From Saprospiraceae bacterium (lineage in GTDB: Bacteria > Bacteroidota > Bacteroidia > Chitinophagales > Saprospiraceae): 58,220 bases of DNA. Every line of letters starts with the position of its first letter. Position 1 is the stretch's first letter. The stretch is from assembly GCA_017987975.1 (NCBI GenBank), contig JAGNSQ010000006.1, forward strand, positions 1 to 58,220, given 5' to 3'. This document shows, one piece after another, positions 17,601 to 26,893 of the stretch. Both the position numbers and the translations under genes were made by a program. The notes under the pieces are model-generated. The model worked only from the letters and a program-made list of their open reading frames with translations, did no database searches and had not been told where the DNA came from.

Positions 17601-17829
17601 TACTGCCAAAAATGAAGGAAGAACTTTAAGAGATGCAGATGTCAGAACAGCATGTCAAACTGCTTGTCCTACAGGTGCCATCACTTTTGGTGATATGAAT
17701 GCCAAAGACGATCTGGCTGCGAAGCTGGAAAGTCCACTGAATTACATTGTATTAGAGGAAGTCAATGTTAGGTCTTCCGTCAACTATACAATGAAAGTCA
17801 ATAACAGAGACGAATCTTTAGAAGCTTAA
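14677..17829 (+). CDS. actB: ACIII subunit ActB, molybdopterin-oxidoreductase-like iron-sulfur protein
   Basis: This 1050-residue fusion is the large periplasmic electron-transfer subunit of ACIII. The N-terminal region has a twin-arginine motif (NRRDFLKFLG, about 48-57) followed by a hydrophobic stretch ending in AAGC, which could also serve as a lipobox. Residues of about 70-760 resemble molybdopterin oxidoreductases, but ActB of known complexes holds no molybdenum cofactor. The C-terminal NrfC-like part carries the clusters: CIGCGSCTVAC (809-819), CQHCDNAPCENVC (864-876), C896/C902/C906, and C963/C966 with C993/C997. The three-cysteine group fits a [3Fe-4S] cluster and the others [4Fe-4S]. 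Lies between actA and actC. Confidence 0.92.
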   Translation: MRKEVKNIWIGEQDLVHSEKFIEQSNQELSLIDTMANEETSAALGSNRRDFLKFLGFGLGAATIAAGCDIPIKKALPYVTKPDAIVPGIANYYASTFVHGGDVASILVKTREGRPIKIEANDMAPSNYGKTSARAQASVLSLYDTNRFATPLKKSGNGFQSTTWADLDKEVKAKLATAKNIRIITESLSSPTAQKSIADFTAKYPATKTVAVDAVSYSALLDANAINFGKRAIPTYKFNEADLIVSFNADFLGTWISPEKFAADYVQKRVVKDVNAPVMSRHYQVENHMTLTGSNADNRILVKPSEQGAAIAFLYNAVTGGGAPDLGLNANAKKALSKVAEQLKANGGKSIVLSASTNVAEQLMVNAINQALGNYGTTIMAGTSYYGKQGDDVAFDQLLSELNSGAVDVLIVYGANPVYTHGKGEALANAIGKAKTKIALSIANDETTKLCDWVATTPHFLEAWGDVRISDECTTLIQPTISPLFDSRQAEMSFLTWADVATPSYYDYLKANWQSTVFNSQNQFASFQAFWDNSLHNGLVVSAGSGNPAFNNAAIDFSKVSVPSKSAMEISFFEPIGIGNGLHSTNPWLQEMPNPVDRTVWGNYLAVPVKFDGDKAFEALNGLKDGDLVDVTIGDVKYTVPVIQQFGQMQGTVALALGYGRMEAGNCGTNVGVNVNACVARKGGYPQYFSDKVTVSGKQGKEKEFGCVQYHHTYGVTDKDKATGQTINADEAATVFFDYFTGAKGFQGAITDRSIIYTTNIADLKESVAEVKEKREHAQFLNSKQIYRGHDALYAKGHHWGMHVDLNACIGCGSCTVACMSENNVPVVGKREVSRHHEMAWLRIDRYYYGSVENPNTVYQPMMCQHCDNAPCENVCPVNATNHSGEGLNQMTYNRCIGTRYCANNCPYKVRRFNWLDYTTADLFPANQIKKFGEEIPYGADNLTRMVLNPDVTVRSRGVIEKCSFCVQRLQEGKLTAKNEGRTLRDADVRTACQTACPTGAITFGDMNAKDDLAAKLESPLNYIVLEEVNVRSSVNYTMKVNNRDESLEA

Positions 17830-17848
17830 TATTTAAAAATACCATTGA

Positions 17849-19264
17849 ATGAGTTCACCAGTAAGCTTAATAAGGGAACCACTTATCACGGGTAATAAGA
17901 CTTACCACCAAATTACGGAGGATCTTATCTCACCCACAGAGAAGACTCCACCTATGTCGTGGATGCTTGGTTTTATTGTAGCCGTAACTTTTTTAGCAGT
18001 ATTTGTTTTTACGGTGGGATGGACAATTTATCACGGTATCGGTACCTGGAACCTAAACAGAACCATTGGTTGGGGTTGGGATATCACCAACTTTGTTTGG
18101 TGGGTAGGTATTGGTCACGCGGGTACATTGATCTCCGCAATCTTGTTGATCTTCCGCCAGAAATGGAGAACGGGGGTAAACAGAGCTGCAGAAGCGATGA
18201 CTATTTTTGCCGTAATTTGCGCAGGTCAGTTCCCAATCATCCACATGGGTAGGGTTTGGCTCGCTATTTTTATTTTTCCATACCCAAATACAAGGGGACC
18301 ACTTTGGCCAAACTTCAACTCACCATTGTTGTGGGACGTATTTGCCATCAGTACTTACTTTACCGTTTCCTTGTTATTCTGGTATACAGGTTTGGTTCCG
18401 GATTTTGCTACGGTAAGAGACAGGGCAAAGGGTATGAGAAAAAAAGTTTACAACTTTCTCTCTTTTGGTTGGACAGGATCAGCCAAACACTGGCAGAGGT
18501 GGGAAGCTTTGTCGTTAGTACTTGCAGGCCTTTCAACACCACTCGTACTTTCAGTACACACCATCGTAAGTTTTGACTTTGCCACCTCAGTAATACCGGG
18601 TTGGCATACTACCATTTTTCCTCCTTACTTTGTAGCGGGTGCAATCTTTTCGGGCTTTGCCATGGTATTGACCCTGATGCTGATCACTAGAAAACTTTTA
18701 AAATTAGAAGATTATATCACCATAGAGCACATCGAATCTATGAATAAGGTAATCCTGCTTACAGGTACCATAGTGGGTGTTGCTTATCTTACAGAGTTGT
18801 TTATTGCCTGGTATTCAGGTTATGTCTATGAGCAATTTGCTTTCTTTAACAGGGCTCTTGGGCCTTACTGGTGGTCTTATTTTGGAATGATGTTTTGTAA
18901 CGTGGTATCTCCACAGTTATTCTGGAAGAAATCATGGAGAAGAAATATTTGGTTGACCTTCTTCCTTTCAATATTAATCAATATTGGAATGTGGTTTGAG
19001 CGTTTTGTTATCATTGCTACCACTTTGGCAAGAGATTATTTACCATCTTCCTGGTCTTACTATTCACCAACATGGGTCGAAATAGGAATTTTCCTTGGAT
19101 CATTAGGATTATTCTTTACCTGCTACCTCATCTTTTCAAGGGTTGCCCCTGTAGTTGCGGTTGCTGAGATTAAGAGTATTCTTAAGGTTTCCGGAAACCA
19201 ATACAAGGGTGCTTCACATCACCATGATGGTCACCAGGAAGAAGTTCACCACGATCACCATTAA
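17849..19264 (+). CDS. actC: ACIII subunit ActC, NrfD-type integral membrane subunit
   Basis: The 471-residue NrfD/PsrC-like protein has about ten membrane helices, starting at residue 37 ([20 protein letters not shown]). In ACIII it accepts quinol electrons next to Act[14 protein letters not shown] and [23 protein letters not shown] are conserved-looking charged and polar positions inside helices, as in the family's quinone site and proposed proton path. The C-terminal tail is His-rich ([16 protein letters not shown]). It follows actB by 19 nt and precedes actD by 21 nt. Confidence 0.93.
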   Translation: MSSPVSLIREPLITGNKTYHQITEDLISPTEKTPPMSWMLGFIVAVTFLAVFVFTVGWTIYHGIGTWNLNRTIGWGWDITNFVWWVGIGHAGTLISAILLIFRQKWRTGVNRAAEAMTIFAVICAGQFPIIHMGRVWLAIFIFPYPNTRGPLWPNFNSPLLWDVFAISTYFTVSLLFWYTGLVPDFATVRDRAKGMRKKVYNFLSFGWTGSAKHWQRWEALSLVLAGLSTPLVLSVHTIVSFDFATSVIPGWHTTIFPPYFVAGAIFSGFAMVLTLMLITRKLLKLEDYITIEHIESMNKVILLTGTIVGVAYLTELFIAWYSGYVYEQFAFFNRALGPYWWSYFGMMFCNVVSPQLFWKKSWRRNIWLTFFLSILINIGMWFERFVIIATTLARDYLPSSWSYYSPTWVEIGIFLGSLGLFFTCYLIFSRVAPVVAVAEIKSILKVSGNQYKGASHHHDGHQEEVHHDHH

Positions 19265-19285
19265 TCACTTAGCGGAAAATTTAAC

Positions 19286-19801
19286 ATGGCACATAAAGAA
19301 GTAATTTTCGGATTGTACAATGATGAGCAAGACTTGCTCAAGGCAGTAAAAAAAGCCAAGGCTGGGCACATGGAAATAATGGATGTGTTTACTCCATTTC
19401 CTATCCACGGTCTTGATCCATTGCTTGAATTGGAGGAATCAAGAATCCACATAGCAGGATTTATCTATGGAATGTTGGGCACACTGACCGCATTTTTAAG
19501 TATGACCTGGATTTTTACCAAAGATTGGCCAACCATATTTGGAGGTAAACCATATTGGTCAATACCGGCCTTTATTCCCATTACCTTTGAGTTAACGGTG
19601 TTGTTTGCCTGTGTGGGCATGGTGGTAACTTTTTACATCATCTGTGGTTTAGGCCCTGGTGTTACCAATCCTACGCTGGATGACCGAATTTCAGATGATA
19701 AATTTTGCCTTGCATTTGACAAGGCTTATGTTAATGAAGCTGATGCCCGTGCATTATTTAGTGCAACGGGTGCAGCTGAGGTAAATTCAAAAAACCTTTA
19801 A
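19286..19801 (+). CDS. actD: ACIII subunit ActD (DUF3341)
   Basis: The 171-residue membrane subunit has a soluble N-terminal part (about 1-55; FGLYNDEQDLLKAVKKAK, then DVFTPFPIHGLD) and two membrane helices (about 58-80 and 98-122). This is the DUF3341 layout of ActD, a structural subunit of ACIII that contacts ActA and ActC. The stop codon overlaps the next start by one base (TAATG), indicating translational coupling with actE. Confidence 0.92.
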   Translation: MAHKEVIFGLYNDEQDLLKAVKKAKAGHMEIMDVFTPFPIHGLDPLLELEESRIHIAGFIYGMLGTLTAFLSMTWIFTKDWPTIFGGKPYWSIPAFIPITFELTVLFACVGMVVTFYIICGLGPGVTNPTLDDRISDDKFCLAFDKAYVNEADARALFSATGAAEVNSKNL

Positions 19802-20634
19802 TGCATTCCAACAAGATGAATAACAGCAAATACATCCTGTTTTTAGCCCTGGTGTCGTTGTTGGCACTTTCATGCCAAAAGCCGGGAGGAAACAGCACAG
19901 GAAGCGAATACATGCCTGACATGGCCCATTCTGTTGCATATGAGGCCAATACATACGGTTATTATTATCAAAACAGGTGGGGATCAGAAAAAGACCTCTA
20001 TGAGTTTTCAACGCCGCGTAAGCCTGTAGCAGGAACCATTGCCAGAGGCTATGTTGGCAGCACCGACGGTACCTCAGGAATGGGAAATGGTCGCCATTTT
20101 TCACCTAATGGCAGTGTGCCTTATTATTATGCAGATACCGAGGAGGAAAGGGCAAGGGCTACCGCAGAGATTATCAACAACCCATATCCAATCACTGCTT
20201 CAGGTTTGGAAAAGGGTAAAGCCTTGTACAATATCTACTGTGGTATTTGTCACGGTGAAAAAGGAGATGGTGCAGGCTATCTGGTAAGAGATGACGGAAA
20301 ATACCCTGCTCAGCCAGCTAACTTTTTGTTGGATGATTTTATCAATTCCTCTAATGGTAGATATTATCATTCAATTATGTATGGTAGAAATGTAATGGGC
20401 GGATATTCAGATAAGTTGTCTTACAAAGAGAGATGGGAAGTGATTCATTACATCAGATCCCTTCAAGCTACTTCCAAAAATCTTGTCTATAGCGAAAAAG
20501 CAAACACTTTAAACAGTGTCGATGTACCTTTTGCTTCTATTCCAAAGGCAGCACCTCAGGTTGCTGTTCAAGATACAGCAGCCAAAAAGGAAGCAATGCC
20601 GCATTCAGTAGAAGGACACGGTGAAAAACATTAA
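19801..20634 (+). CDS. actE: ACIII subunit ActE, monoheme cytochrome c lipoprotein
   Basis: This 277-residue lipoprotein has a single CXXCH heme motif (CGICH, C147-H151) in a cytochrome c fold that runs to about residue 225 (GRNVMGGYSD supplies the axial Met). The signal sequence ends in the lipobox LALSC, so the mature protein should be lipid-anchored. The ATG at 19801 overlaps the actD stop by one base; an in-frame ATG at 19816 would give a more standard signal peptide and is also possible. It is the second heme subunit of ACIII. The C-terminal tail is Ala/Lys-rich and ends in a His-containing segment. Confidence 0.92.
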   Translation: MHSNKMNNSKYILFLALVSLLALSCQKPGGNSTGSEYMPDMAHSVAYEANTYGYYYQNRWGSEKDLYEFSTPRKPVAGTIARGYVGSTDGTSGMGNGRHFSPNGSVPYYYADTEEERARATAEIINNPYPITASGLEKGKALYNIYCGICHGEKGDGAGYLVRDDGKYPAQPANFLLDDFINSSNGRYYHSIMYGRNVMGGYSDKLSYKERWEVIHYIRSLQATSKNLVYSEKANTLNSVDVPFASIPKAAPQVAVQDTAAKKEAMPHSVEGHGEKH

Positions 20635-20660
20635 TTGGCAATAAAATCAGGCAAAGAAAA

Positions 20661-21938
20661 ATGAATCAATATACCATTACCAATACATTACGAACCATCT
20701 TATTCAGCATGATGGGAATAGGATTGTTGTGTCTGGTACTTACATGGATGGGAGATGATCACGGCCATACCAGGTTTTGGTCAAATGTTTTGCACAACTC
20801 CGTATTCTTTACCGGCATAGCCATTATGGCAACTTTTTTTATGGCTGCCAGCATTACCGCCTATGCAGGTTGGTATACAGCCTTCAAAAGAGTATTTGAA
20901 TCAATATCAACTTATTTGTTGCCGGGTTTTGTCATCATGACTTTAATCGGAGTTGCTGTCTACATGCACATGAATCATCTATACCATTGGGCAGATGACA
21001 ACAGTGTGGCTACAGATGAAATATTAAAAGGTAAATCAGGCTTCCTCAACAAAAACTGGTATCTTTTTGGAACTATTTTGATAGGCGCAGCTTATGTTTT
21101 TATCGCCATGAAACTCAGATCGCTATCAATTGCTGAGGAATCATCTCACGGAGAAGAAAACTTTGCCACCCACCGTCGCATCAGAACTTTTGCAGCTATG
21201 TTTTTGCCCATCTTTGGATTTACCTCTGTAGTGTTGATCTGGCAATGGGTTATGAGTGTGGATGCTCACTGGTATTCAACCATGTTTGCCTGGTATTCAT
21301 TGGCAAGTTTATTTGTTGCCATGATGTGTGTTGTCGCCTTGGTCTTAATGTACTTGAGATCAAAAGGCTACTATCAAAACCTTACACAACATCACATGCA
21401 TGATGTTGGTAAATTTATATTTGGTATTTCAGTATTCTGGACCTATTTGTGGTTTTCACAATTTATGTTGATCTGGTATGCCAACATAGGAGAAGAAACT
21501 ATTTATTTCAAAGAAAGATATGACAACTATCCCGTATTATTTTTTGGAAACTTTGTCATAAACTTTGTATTGCCATTTTTGGTTTTAATGAGAAATGACA
21601 CCAAATGGAAGAATGGATCACTCTCGTTTGTAGCCATAGTGGTATTTATTGGTCACTGGTTGGATTTTTTCCTTATGGTGAAACCAGGAGTATTGCACAC
21701 CGCTCATGAAGTGGGCGGACATGGGGCAGAACATGGTGCGGCAGAAGCCCATGGCCATGCAGCCGAACATGTTTCTTCTTTTGTACAGGGCTTTACCTTC
21801 CCCGGTTTGTTAGAATTGGGAACTATGCTGGGCTTCCTTGGCTTGTTCCTTTTTGTAATGTTTAACGCATTATCAAAAGCAAAGCTTACTTCAGAAAAAG
21901 ATCCATACGTAGAAGAGAGTTTACATCATCACGTATAA
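20661..21938 (+). CDS. actF: ACIII subunit ActF, integral membrane subunit
   Basis: The 425-residue protein has about ten membrane helices and is related to ActC in overall plan. ActF is the second large membrane subunit of ACIII. Helices include 13-31 (LFSMMGIGLLCLVLTWMG), 55-80 and others through 395-415. Charged and His residues occur within or beside helices (YMHMNHLYHW, SVDAHWYSTMFAW, FIGHWLDFFLM). A Gly/Ala/His-rich insert (about 352-372) precedes the last helix. It ends 31 nt before coxB, with a purine-rich RBS region (AGAAAGAAA) in between. Confidence 0.92.
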   Translation: MNQYTITNTLRTILFSMMGIGLLCLVLTWMGDDHGHTRFWSNVLHNSVFFTGIAIMATFFMAASITAYAGWYTAFKRVFESISTYLLPGFVIMTLIGVAVYMHMNHLYHWADDNSVATDEILKGKSGFLNKNWYLFGTILIGAAYVFIAMKLRSLSIAEESSHGEENFATHRRIRTFAAMFLPIFGFTSVVLIWQWVMSVDAHWYSTMFAWYSLASLFVAMMCVVALVLMYLRSKGYYQNLTQHHMHDVGKFIFGISVFWTYLWFSQFMLIWYANIGEETIYFKERYDNYPVLFFGNFVINFVLPFLVLMRNDTKWKNGSLSFVAIVVFIGHWLDFFLMVKPGVLHTAHEVGGHGAEHGAAEAHGHAAEHVSSFVQGFTFPGLLELGTMLGFLGLFLFVMFNALSKAKLTSEKDPYVEESLHHHV

Positions 21939-21969
21939 TCACTTAGAAAGAAATTAAAAAAGACATACA

Positions 21970-23499
21970 ATGACTATTTTTGGTGCACTCATCATTTTTG
22001 CCTTAATTGCTGTTATTACGGTTCAGCTGGGTAAAGTCAATGATTTAGCCGCAAAGATCAGAGGAGAAGAGGCCGTAATGAGGGCCGGCAATGACAGTAC
22101 CGGCAGGTGGTTGGTAGTGTTTATGGTTGTCTTCCTGGTAGGTTGTATTTACTCTGCCTGGTATTACAGAGATTATATGTTAGGCTATGGCCCTTGGGAA
22201 GCTTCCTCAGAGCATGGCAAGGAGGTGGACTCCTTGTTTAATGTAACACTGATCTTCACAGGCATTGTATTTGTAATCACGCATATCTTATTATTTTGGT
22301 ATGCCTACAAATACAGAATGCAGCAAGGTAGAAAAGCAACCTTTTTTGCTCATGATACTAAACTGGAGCTCATCTGGACCGCAATTCCTGCTGTTGTCAT
22401 GGCCTTCCTGGTAGCCAACGGTCTTGTTGTATGGAACAATGTGATGCCTGATTTAGGTCCTGAAGATAAATTTCTTGAAATCGAAGCTACAGGTTATCAA
22501 TTTGCATGGGATATCCGATATCCGGGCAAAGATGGTAAGATTGGAGACAAAGATTTCAGACTGATCAATATGTCAAACAACCCATTGGGTGTTAATTTTA
22601 ACGATAAAGCCAGTATGGATGACGCCGTCCTTTCTGGTTCAGATGTAATTAAATTGCCGGTAGATTCAACCGTAAGAGTTAGAATTACGGCTAAAGATGT
22701 TTTGCACAACTTTTACTTACCTCATTTCAGGGTTAAGATGGACGCAGTTCCTGGGCTACCCACCTACTTTATCTTTAAGCCCACCAAAACTACGGCACAG
22801 ATGAGACAGGAATTGAGTGCTTATCCTGAATGGAATGGGCCTTATGATCCAGCTGACCCGGAAGGTCCGAAAAGATGGGAAAAATTTAATTATGAATTGG
22901 CCTGCGCTGAATTATGTGGTAAAGGACATTATTCTATGAGAAGAATAGTGGAAATAGTCAGTAAAGAAGAATATGATACATGGGCTGCGGGACTACCTTC
23001 TTTTTATAAAGCAAGTATAAGAGGAACAGATGCGGATCCATTTAAGGATCAAAAGCTTTTGGACTATGAAATTGATGATCGTAAAGCTGAATTAGATTCA
23101 ACAATTGACCCACTTTGGGCAAAACTCGCTGCCGGCAGAGATACAACAATGACCGCTGATGTATTGACACTGAGGTTGAAATACGTTTTCTTTGATACAG
23201 GATCCAACAATCTGGATGTTCTTTCTAACCATGAGTTGGACTATATTGCAGGTATGTTGAAAAAACACCCTCATATCAGATTGGAAGTAGCTGGCCATAC
23301 CGATAACGTTGGCGATCCAGCTTCCAACAGAACCCTTTCTATGGGCAGAGCTACCAGTGTCAGAGACAGATTGGTAAGTCAGGGAATTGCTGCATCGAGA
23401 TTAGTAGTCAATGGGTATGGTGATACCAAACCTATGGAAACCAATGATACGGAGGAAGGCAAGGCGAAGAATCGTAGAACAGAATTGAGAGTAATTTAA
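21970..23499 (+). CDS. coxB: Cytochrome c oxidase subunit II fused to an OmpA-type peptidoglycan-binding domain
   Basis: Subunit II receives electrons at its CuA centre and passes them to subunit I. The 509-residue protein begins with hydrophobic segments at about 3-21, 48-68, 90-112 and 136-155. The periplasmic cupredoxin domain has the CuA ligands H246 (VLHNFYLPHF) and C312, C316, H320, M323 (CAELCGKGHYSM). After a charged linker (about 335-398) a full OmpA C-terminal domain follows (about 402-509): YVFFDTGSNNL, then AGHTDNVGDPASNRTLSMGR with the Asp and Arg expected to bind diaminopimelate, then NGYGDTKPM and NRRTEL. Normal subunit II proteins end after CuA, so this is a real fusion, read through without a stop. 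Both domains face the periplasm, so wall attachment is topologically possible. Lies between actF and coxA. Confidence 0.93.
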   Translation: MTIFGALIIFALIAVITVQLGKVNDLAAKIRGEEAVMRAGNDSTGRWLVVFMVVFLVGCIYSAWYYRDYMLGYGPWEASSEHGKEVDSLFNVTLIFTGIVFVITHILLFWYAYKYRMQQGRKATFFAHDTKLELIWTAIPAVVMAFLVANGLVVWNNVMPDLGPEDKFLEIEATGYQFAWDIRYPGKDGKIGDKDFRLINMSNNPLGVNFNDKASMDDAVLSGSDVIKLPVDSTVRVRITAKDVLHNFYLPHFRVKMDAVPGLPTYFIFKPTKTTAQMRQELSAYPEWNGPYDPADPEGPKRWEKFNYELACAELCGKGHYSMRRIVEIVSKEEYDTWAAGLPSFYKASIRGTDADPFKDQKLLDYEIDDRKAELDSTIDPLWAKLAAGRDTTMTADVLTLRLKYVFFDTGSNNLDVLSNHELDYIAGMLKKHPHIRLEVAGHTDNVGDPASNRTLSMGRATSVRDRLVSQGIAASRLVVNGYGDTKPMETNDTEEGKAKNRRTELRVI

Positions 23500-23524
23500 T
23501 TATAAAAATACAACCATAAATAAA

Positions 23525-25369
23525 ATGGCAGAAGTAGGTGTAAAAACCAGGGAAGATATCCTGATCGAGGAACAAGGTTTCAATGATCACTTCCATGATC
23601 ATCACCATGGTGATAAATACAGGTCTGGCTTTTTGAATCACTATGTATTCTCTATGGATCACAAAGTGATTGCAAGACAATTTTTGGTTACAGGTATCAT
23701 TTGGGCCATAATTGGAGCTGCAATGTCAATTGTATTCAGACTTCAACTGGGCTTCCCTGAAGAGAGCCTGGCTTGGTTAAAACCAGTATTGGGCAAGTGG
23801 ATTGTAGTAGATGCAGAAGGAATAGGTAAACTTTCACCTGAATTTTATTATGCGTTGGTTACTATGCACGGCACCATTATTGTATTTTTTGTACTTACGG
23901 CGGGATTAAGCGGTACATTTAGCAACTTGTTGATTCCATTCCAGATTGGAGCTCGTGATATGGCCTCACCTTTCCTCAATATGTTGTCTTATTGGTTTTT
24001 CTTTTTGGCAGGTGTTGTCATGTTTTATTCTCTTTTCTTAAGCACAGGCCCATTTTCGGGTGGTTGGGTAGCCTATCCTCCATTAAGCGCATTGCCACAG
24101 GCATCGGCGGGTTCGGGTACCGGTATGACACTGTGGCTGGTGAGTTTAACCCTGTTTGTAGTTTCTGTTTTGTTAGGTGGTATCAACTATATCACAACCA
24201 TTTTAAATTTACGTACAAAAGGCATGAGCATGTGGAGACTTCCACTGCCAATATGGGCCTTCTTTGTAACAGCAATATTAGGTTTGTTATCATTTCCGGT
24301 ATTGGCTTCTGGCTTTTTTATGTTGATATTCGACAGAAGTTTAGGGACAAGTTTTTACCTGAGTGATATTTTTATTGGTGGTCAGGCTTTGGATAGAGTA
24401 GGAGGTAGTCCTATATTATTCCAGCACCTTTTCTGGTTCCTTGGACACCCTGAAGTGTACATCATCATACTTCCAGCCATGGGTATTGTTTCTGAAGTAC
24501 TTTCTGTACATTCCAGAAAACCTATTTTTGGCTACAGAGCCATGGTGTACTCTATTCTTGCTATTGGCTTTCTGTCTTTTATCGTATGGGCACACCACAT
24601 GTTTATGGCAGGGGTCAATCCATTTATCAGTAATTTCTTTGTAGTATTTACCTTGATTATTGCAGTACCTTCTGCTGTAAAAGTATTCAACTGGATTACT
24701 ACTTTATACGGAGGAAGTATTAGATTTAATACAGCTTCACTTTTTGGAATCGGTTTTGTTTCCATGTTTATTTCAGGTGGTTTGACAGGTATCTTTTTGG
24801 GTAACTCTGCCATCGATATCCAAATGCACGATACTTACTTTGTAGTAGCTCACTTCCACATCGTTATGGGCGTTGCAGCTTTTTTTGGCATGTTTGCCGG
24901 TGTTTACCATTGGTATCCAAAAATGTATCAGCGGTTCATGAATGAAACATTAGGCAAAATTCACTTCTGGGGTACTTTGATCCTTGCTTACGCCATTTTC
25001 TGGCCTATGCACTATTTGGGTATGGCTGGCGTACCAAGAAGATATTACAGTTTTGATACTTTTGATGCCTTTAAACACTTTGCGGAAATGAACAAATTCA
25101 TTACCGTAGCAGCAATCCTTGCATTTGTAATACAACTGATTTTTGTTGTGAATTTCTTTTACAGCATTTGGAAAGGTAGAAAATTAACACAAAAGAATCC
25201 TTATGACGCCAATACCCTTGAATGGACAACACCGATTGAACCTATTCACGGTAACTGGCCGGGTAACATTCCTGCTGTTCATCGTTGGGCATATGACTAC
25301 AATAAAGATGAAAGAGAGTTTGTGCCACAATACGAGCCATTGAAAGAGGGCGAAGTAGGGGATCATTAA
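23525..25369 (+). CDS. coxA: Cytochrome c oxidase subunit I (A-type heme-copper oxidase)
   Basis: This is the catalytic subunit of an aa3-type oxidase; it reduces oxygen and pumps protons. The 614-residue protein has twelve membrane helices. Metal ligands visible are H115 (TMHGTIIV) for the low-spin heme, H308 and the cross-linked Y312 in GHPEVY for CuB, H357 and H358 for CuB, and H443 and H445 (AHFHIVMG) for the hemes. E310 in GHPEVY marks the A1 class. The N-terminus before helix 1 is His-rich (FNDHFHDHHHGDKYRSG). It starts 25 nt after coxB and is followed by ctaB. Confidence 0.96.
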   Translation: MAEVGVKTREDILIEEQGFNDHFHDHHHGDKYRSGFLNHYVFSMDHKVIARQFLVTGIIWAIIGAAMSIVFRLQLGFPEESLAWLKPVLGKWIVVDAEGIGKLSPEFYYALVTMHGTIIVFFVLTAGLSGTFSNLLIPFQIGARDMASPFLNMLSYWFFFLAGVVMFYSLFLSTGPFSGGWVAYPPLSALPQASAGSGTGMTLWLVSLTLFVVSVLLGGINYITTILNLRTKGMSMWRLPLPIWAFFVTAILGLLSFPVLASGFFMLIFDRSLGTSFYLSDIFIGGQALDRVGGSPILFQHLFWFLGHPEVYIIILPAMGIVSEVLSVHSRKPIFGYRAMVYSILAIGFLSFIVWAHHMFMAGVNPFISNFFVVFTLIIAVPSAVKVFNWITTLYGGSIRFNTASLFGIGFVSMFISGGLTGIFLGNSAIDIQMHDTYFVVAHFHIVMGVAAFFGMFAGVYHWYPKMYQRFMNETLGKIHFWGTLILAYAIFWPMHYLGMAGVPRRYYSFDTFDAFKHFAEMNKFITVAAILAFVIQLIFVVNFFYSIWKGRKLTQKNPYDANTLEWTTPIEPIHGNWPGNIPAVHRWAYDYNKDEREFVPQYEPLKEGEVGDH

Positions 25370-25396
25370 TTATAATTAAAAAAGCTGTTTAGCACC

Positions 25397-26290
25397 TTGA
25401 ATCATCAAAATTCATCCAGAGAGATTGTCGTACAGTCCTATAGCAAGTGGGCTGATTACGTTCAATTAGTTAAAGCCAGACTGAGCCTTACAGTGGTTTT
25501 TACTTCTCTTTTGGGTTATGCAATAGCAGCGGGTGAGTCGTTTCATATTCCTACTTTTATATTGTTGGGTATAGGTGGTTTTTTAATCACGGCTGCCGCC
25601 AATGCCATCAATGAAGTTTTGGAAAAGGATTATGACGCGTTGATGAAAAGAACGCAAGAGCGTCCATTGGCAACGGGTAGAATGAAAATAAGTGAAGCCG
25701 TTTTGTTTGCAGGTTTGGCTTGTTTGGCAGGAGTTACCCTTCTTTCAATGATCAATCCCATCACAGCAGTTATGGGCATGTTGTCGTTCGTGCTCTATGC
25801 ATTTGTTTACACACCACTAAAAAGATATTCTACTCTGGCTGTAGCAGTTGGGGCGGTACCCGGTGCTCTTCCTGTTCTCATAGGCTGTACGGCAGCACAA
25901 GGACAAATAACAACTTTGGCATTGGGCTTATTTGCAATTCAGTTTTTATGGCAATTTCCTCATTTTTGGTCAATTGGCTTTCTTGGCTTTGAAGATTATA
26001 AAAAGGCGGGTTACAGATTATTGCCGGAACAAGATGGTGTCATTGATCGCAATGTTGGCTTATATGCCTTATTATACACTTCCTTAATTATACCCGTATT
26101 AAGTTATTTATATTTAAATGGGGATATTAATAATTTGGCTTTTATAGTTAATATAACACTGACTATAGCTTTTGCTTATTTCAGCCTTTCCTTTTACAGA
26201 AGATTTGACCGAAATAGTGGACTCATTTTAATGTTTTCCTCTTTTTTTTATATGCCTTTGATTCTATTGGTTTCATTATTTAACAACTAA
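25397..26290 (+). CDS. ctaB: Protoheme IX farnesyltransferase (heme O synthase), TTG start
   Basis: CtaB farnesylates heme b to heme o, the precursor of heme a for the oxidase encoded on both sides. The 297-residue UbiA-family protein has about nine membrane helices and the prenyl-diphosphate binding motif in NEVLEKDYDALMKRT, followed by ERPLATGR. A second acidic loop (DYKKAGYRLLP) lies near residue 200. The only reasonable start is TTG at 25397: the first internal Met comes after helix 2. It lies 27 nt after coxA. Confidence 0.95.
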   Translation: MNHQNSSREIVVQSYSKWADYVQLVKARLSLTVVFTSLLGYAIAAGESFHIPTFILLGIGGFLITAAANAINEVLEKDYDALMKRTQERPLATGRMKISEAVLFAGLACLAGVTLLSMINPITAVMGMLSFVLYAFVYTPLKRYSTLAVAVGAVPGALPVLIGCTAAQGQITTLALGLFAIQFLWQFPHFWSIGFLGFEDYKKAGYRLLPEQDGVIDRNVGLYALLYTSLIIPVLSYLYLNGDINNLAFIVNITLTIAFAYFSLSFYRRFDRNSGLILMFSSFFYMPLILLVSLFNN

Positions 26291-26298
26291 GATTAGAG

Positions 26299-26880
26299 AT
26301 GGAAGCAACAATTTTCAAAAGAGAGGACGGTACAGGAAGATTAAATCCCCAGTTATTTGCACTATGGGTTGGTATGGCGAGCATGATCATGCTATTTGGT
26401 GCATTTACCAGTGCCTATATTGTTAAACAAGGAGCTGGAAATTGGCTTCAATTTTCCATGCCTAATGTATTTTTTATAAGTACGGTGGTCATAATCTTGT
26501 CCAGTATTTTGCTTCATTTGGCGTATAATTCATTTAGAACTCACCAATGGCAGCGCTACAAAACAATGTTGTTATTGGCTACAGCTTTAGGTTTTGCCTT
26601 TATGATTTTGCAATACGAAGGTTGGATAGCCCTGTTTAAAAGTGGAGTAGATCTGAGAGCCAATGTAGGAGGTTCATTTTTTTATTTGATAACAGGTGCA
26701 CATGCAGCACACGTTTTAGGAGGTATTACGGCATTGGCAGTAACTTGTCTGTTGGCCTTTACTTCACCTTTGAAATACACTGAATCCCGGAAAAATAAAA
26801 TAGAGATGGTCCTCCATTTCTGGCATTTTTTGGGAGGTCTGTGGATATATTTATTTGTATTTTTAAATGTAATAAGATAA
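26299..26880 (+). CDS. coxC: Cytochrome c oxidase subunit III (first copy)
   Basis: The 193-residue protein has five membrane helices and is the short form of subunit III, which lacks the first two helices of the long form. Family features include TGAHAAHVLGG and HFWHFLGGLWIYLFVFLNV near the end. It stabilises subunit I and the proton-uptake path. It starts 8 nt after ctaB and is followed after 13 nt by a second subunit III gene; such tandem pairs are common in Bacteroidota oxidase operons. Confidence 0.92.
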   Translation: MEATIFKREDGTGRLNPQLFALWVGMASMIMLFGAFTSAYIVKQGAGNWLQFSMPNVFFISTVVIILSSILLHLAYNSFRTHQWQRYKTMLLLATALGFAFMILQYEGWIALFKSGVDLRANVGGSFFYLITGAHAAHVLGGITALAVTCLLAFTSPLKYTESRKNKIEMVLHFWHFLGGLWIYLFVFLNVIR

Positions 26881-26893
26881 TAAAAACTAACTA

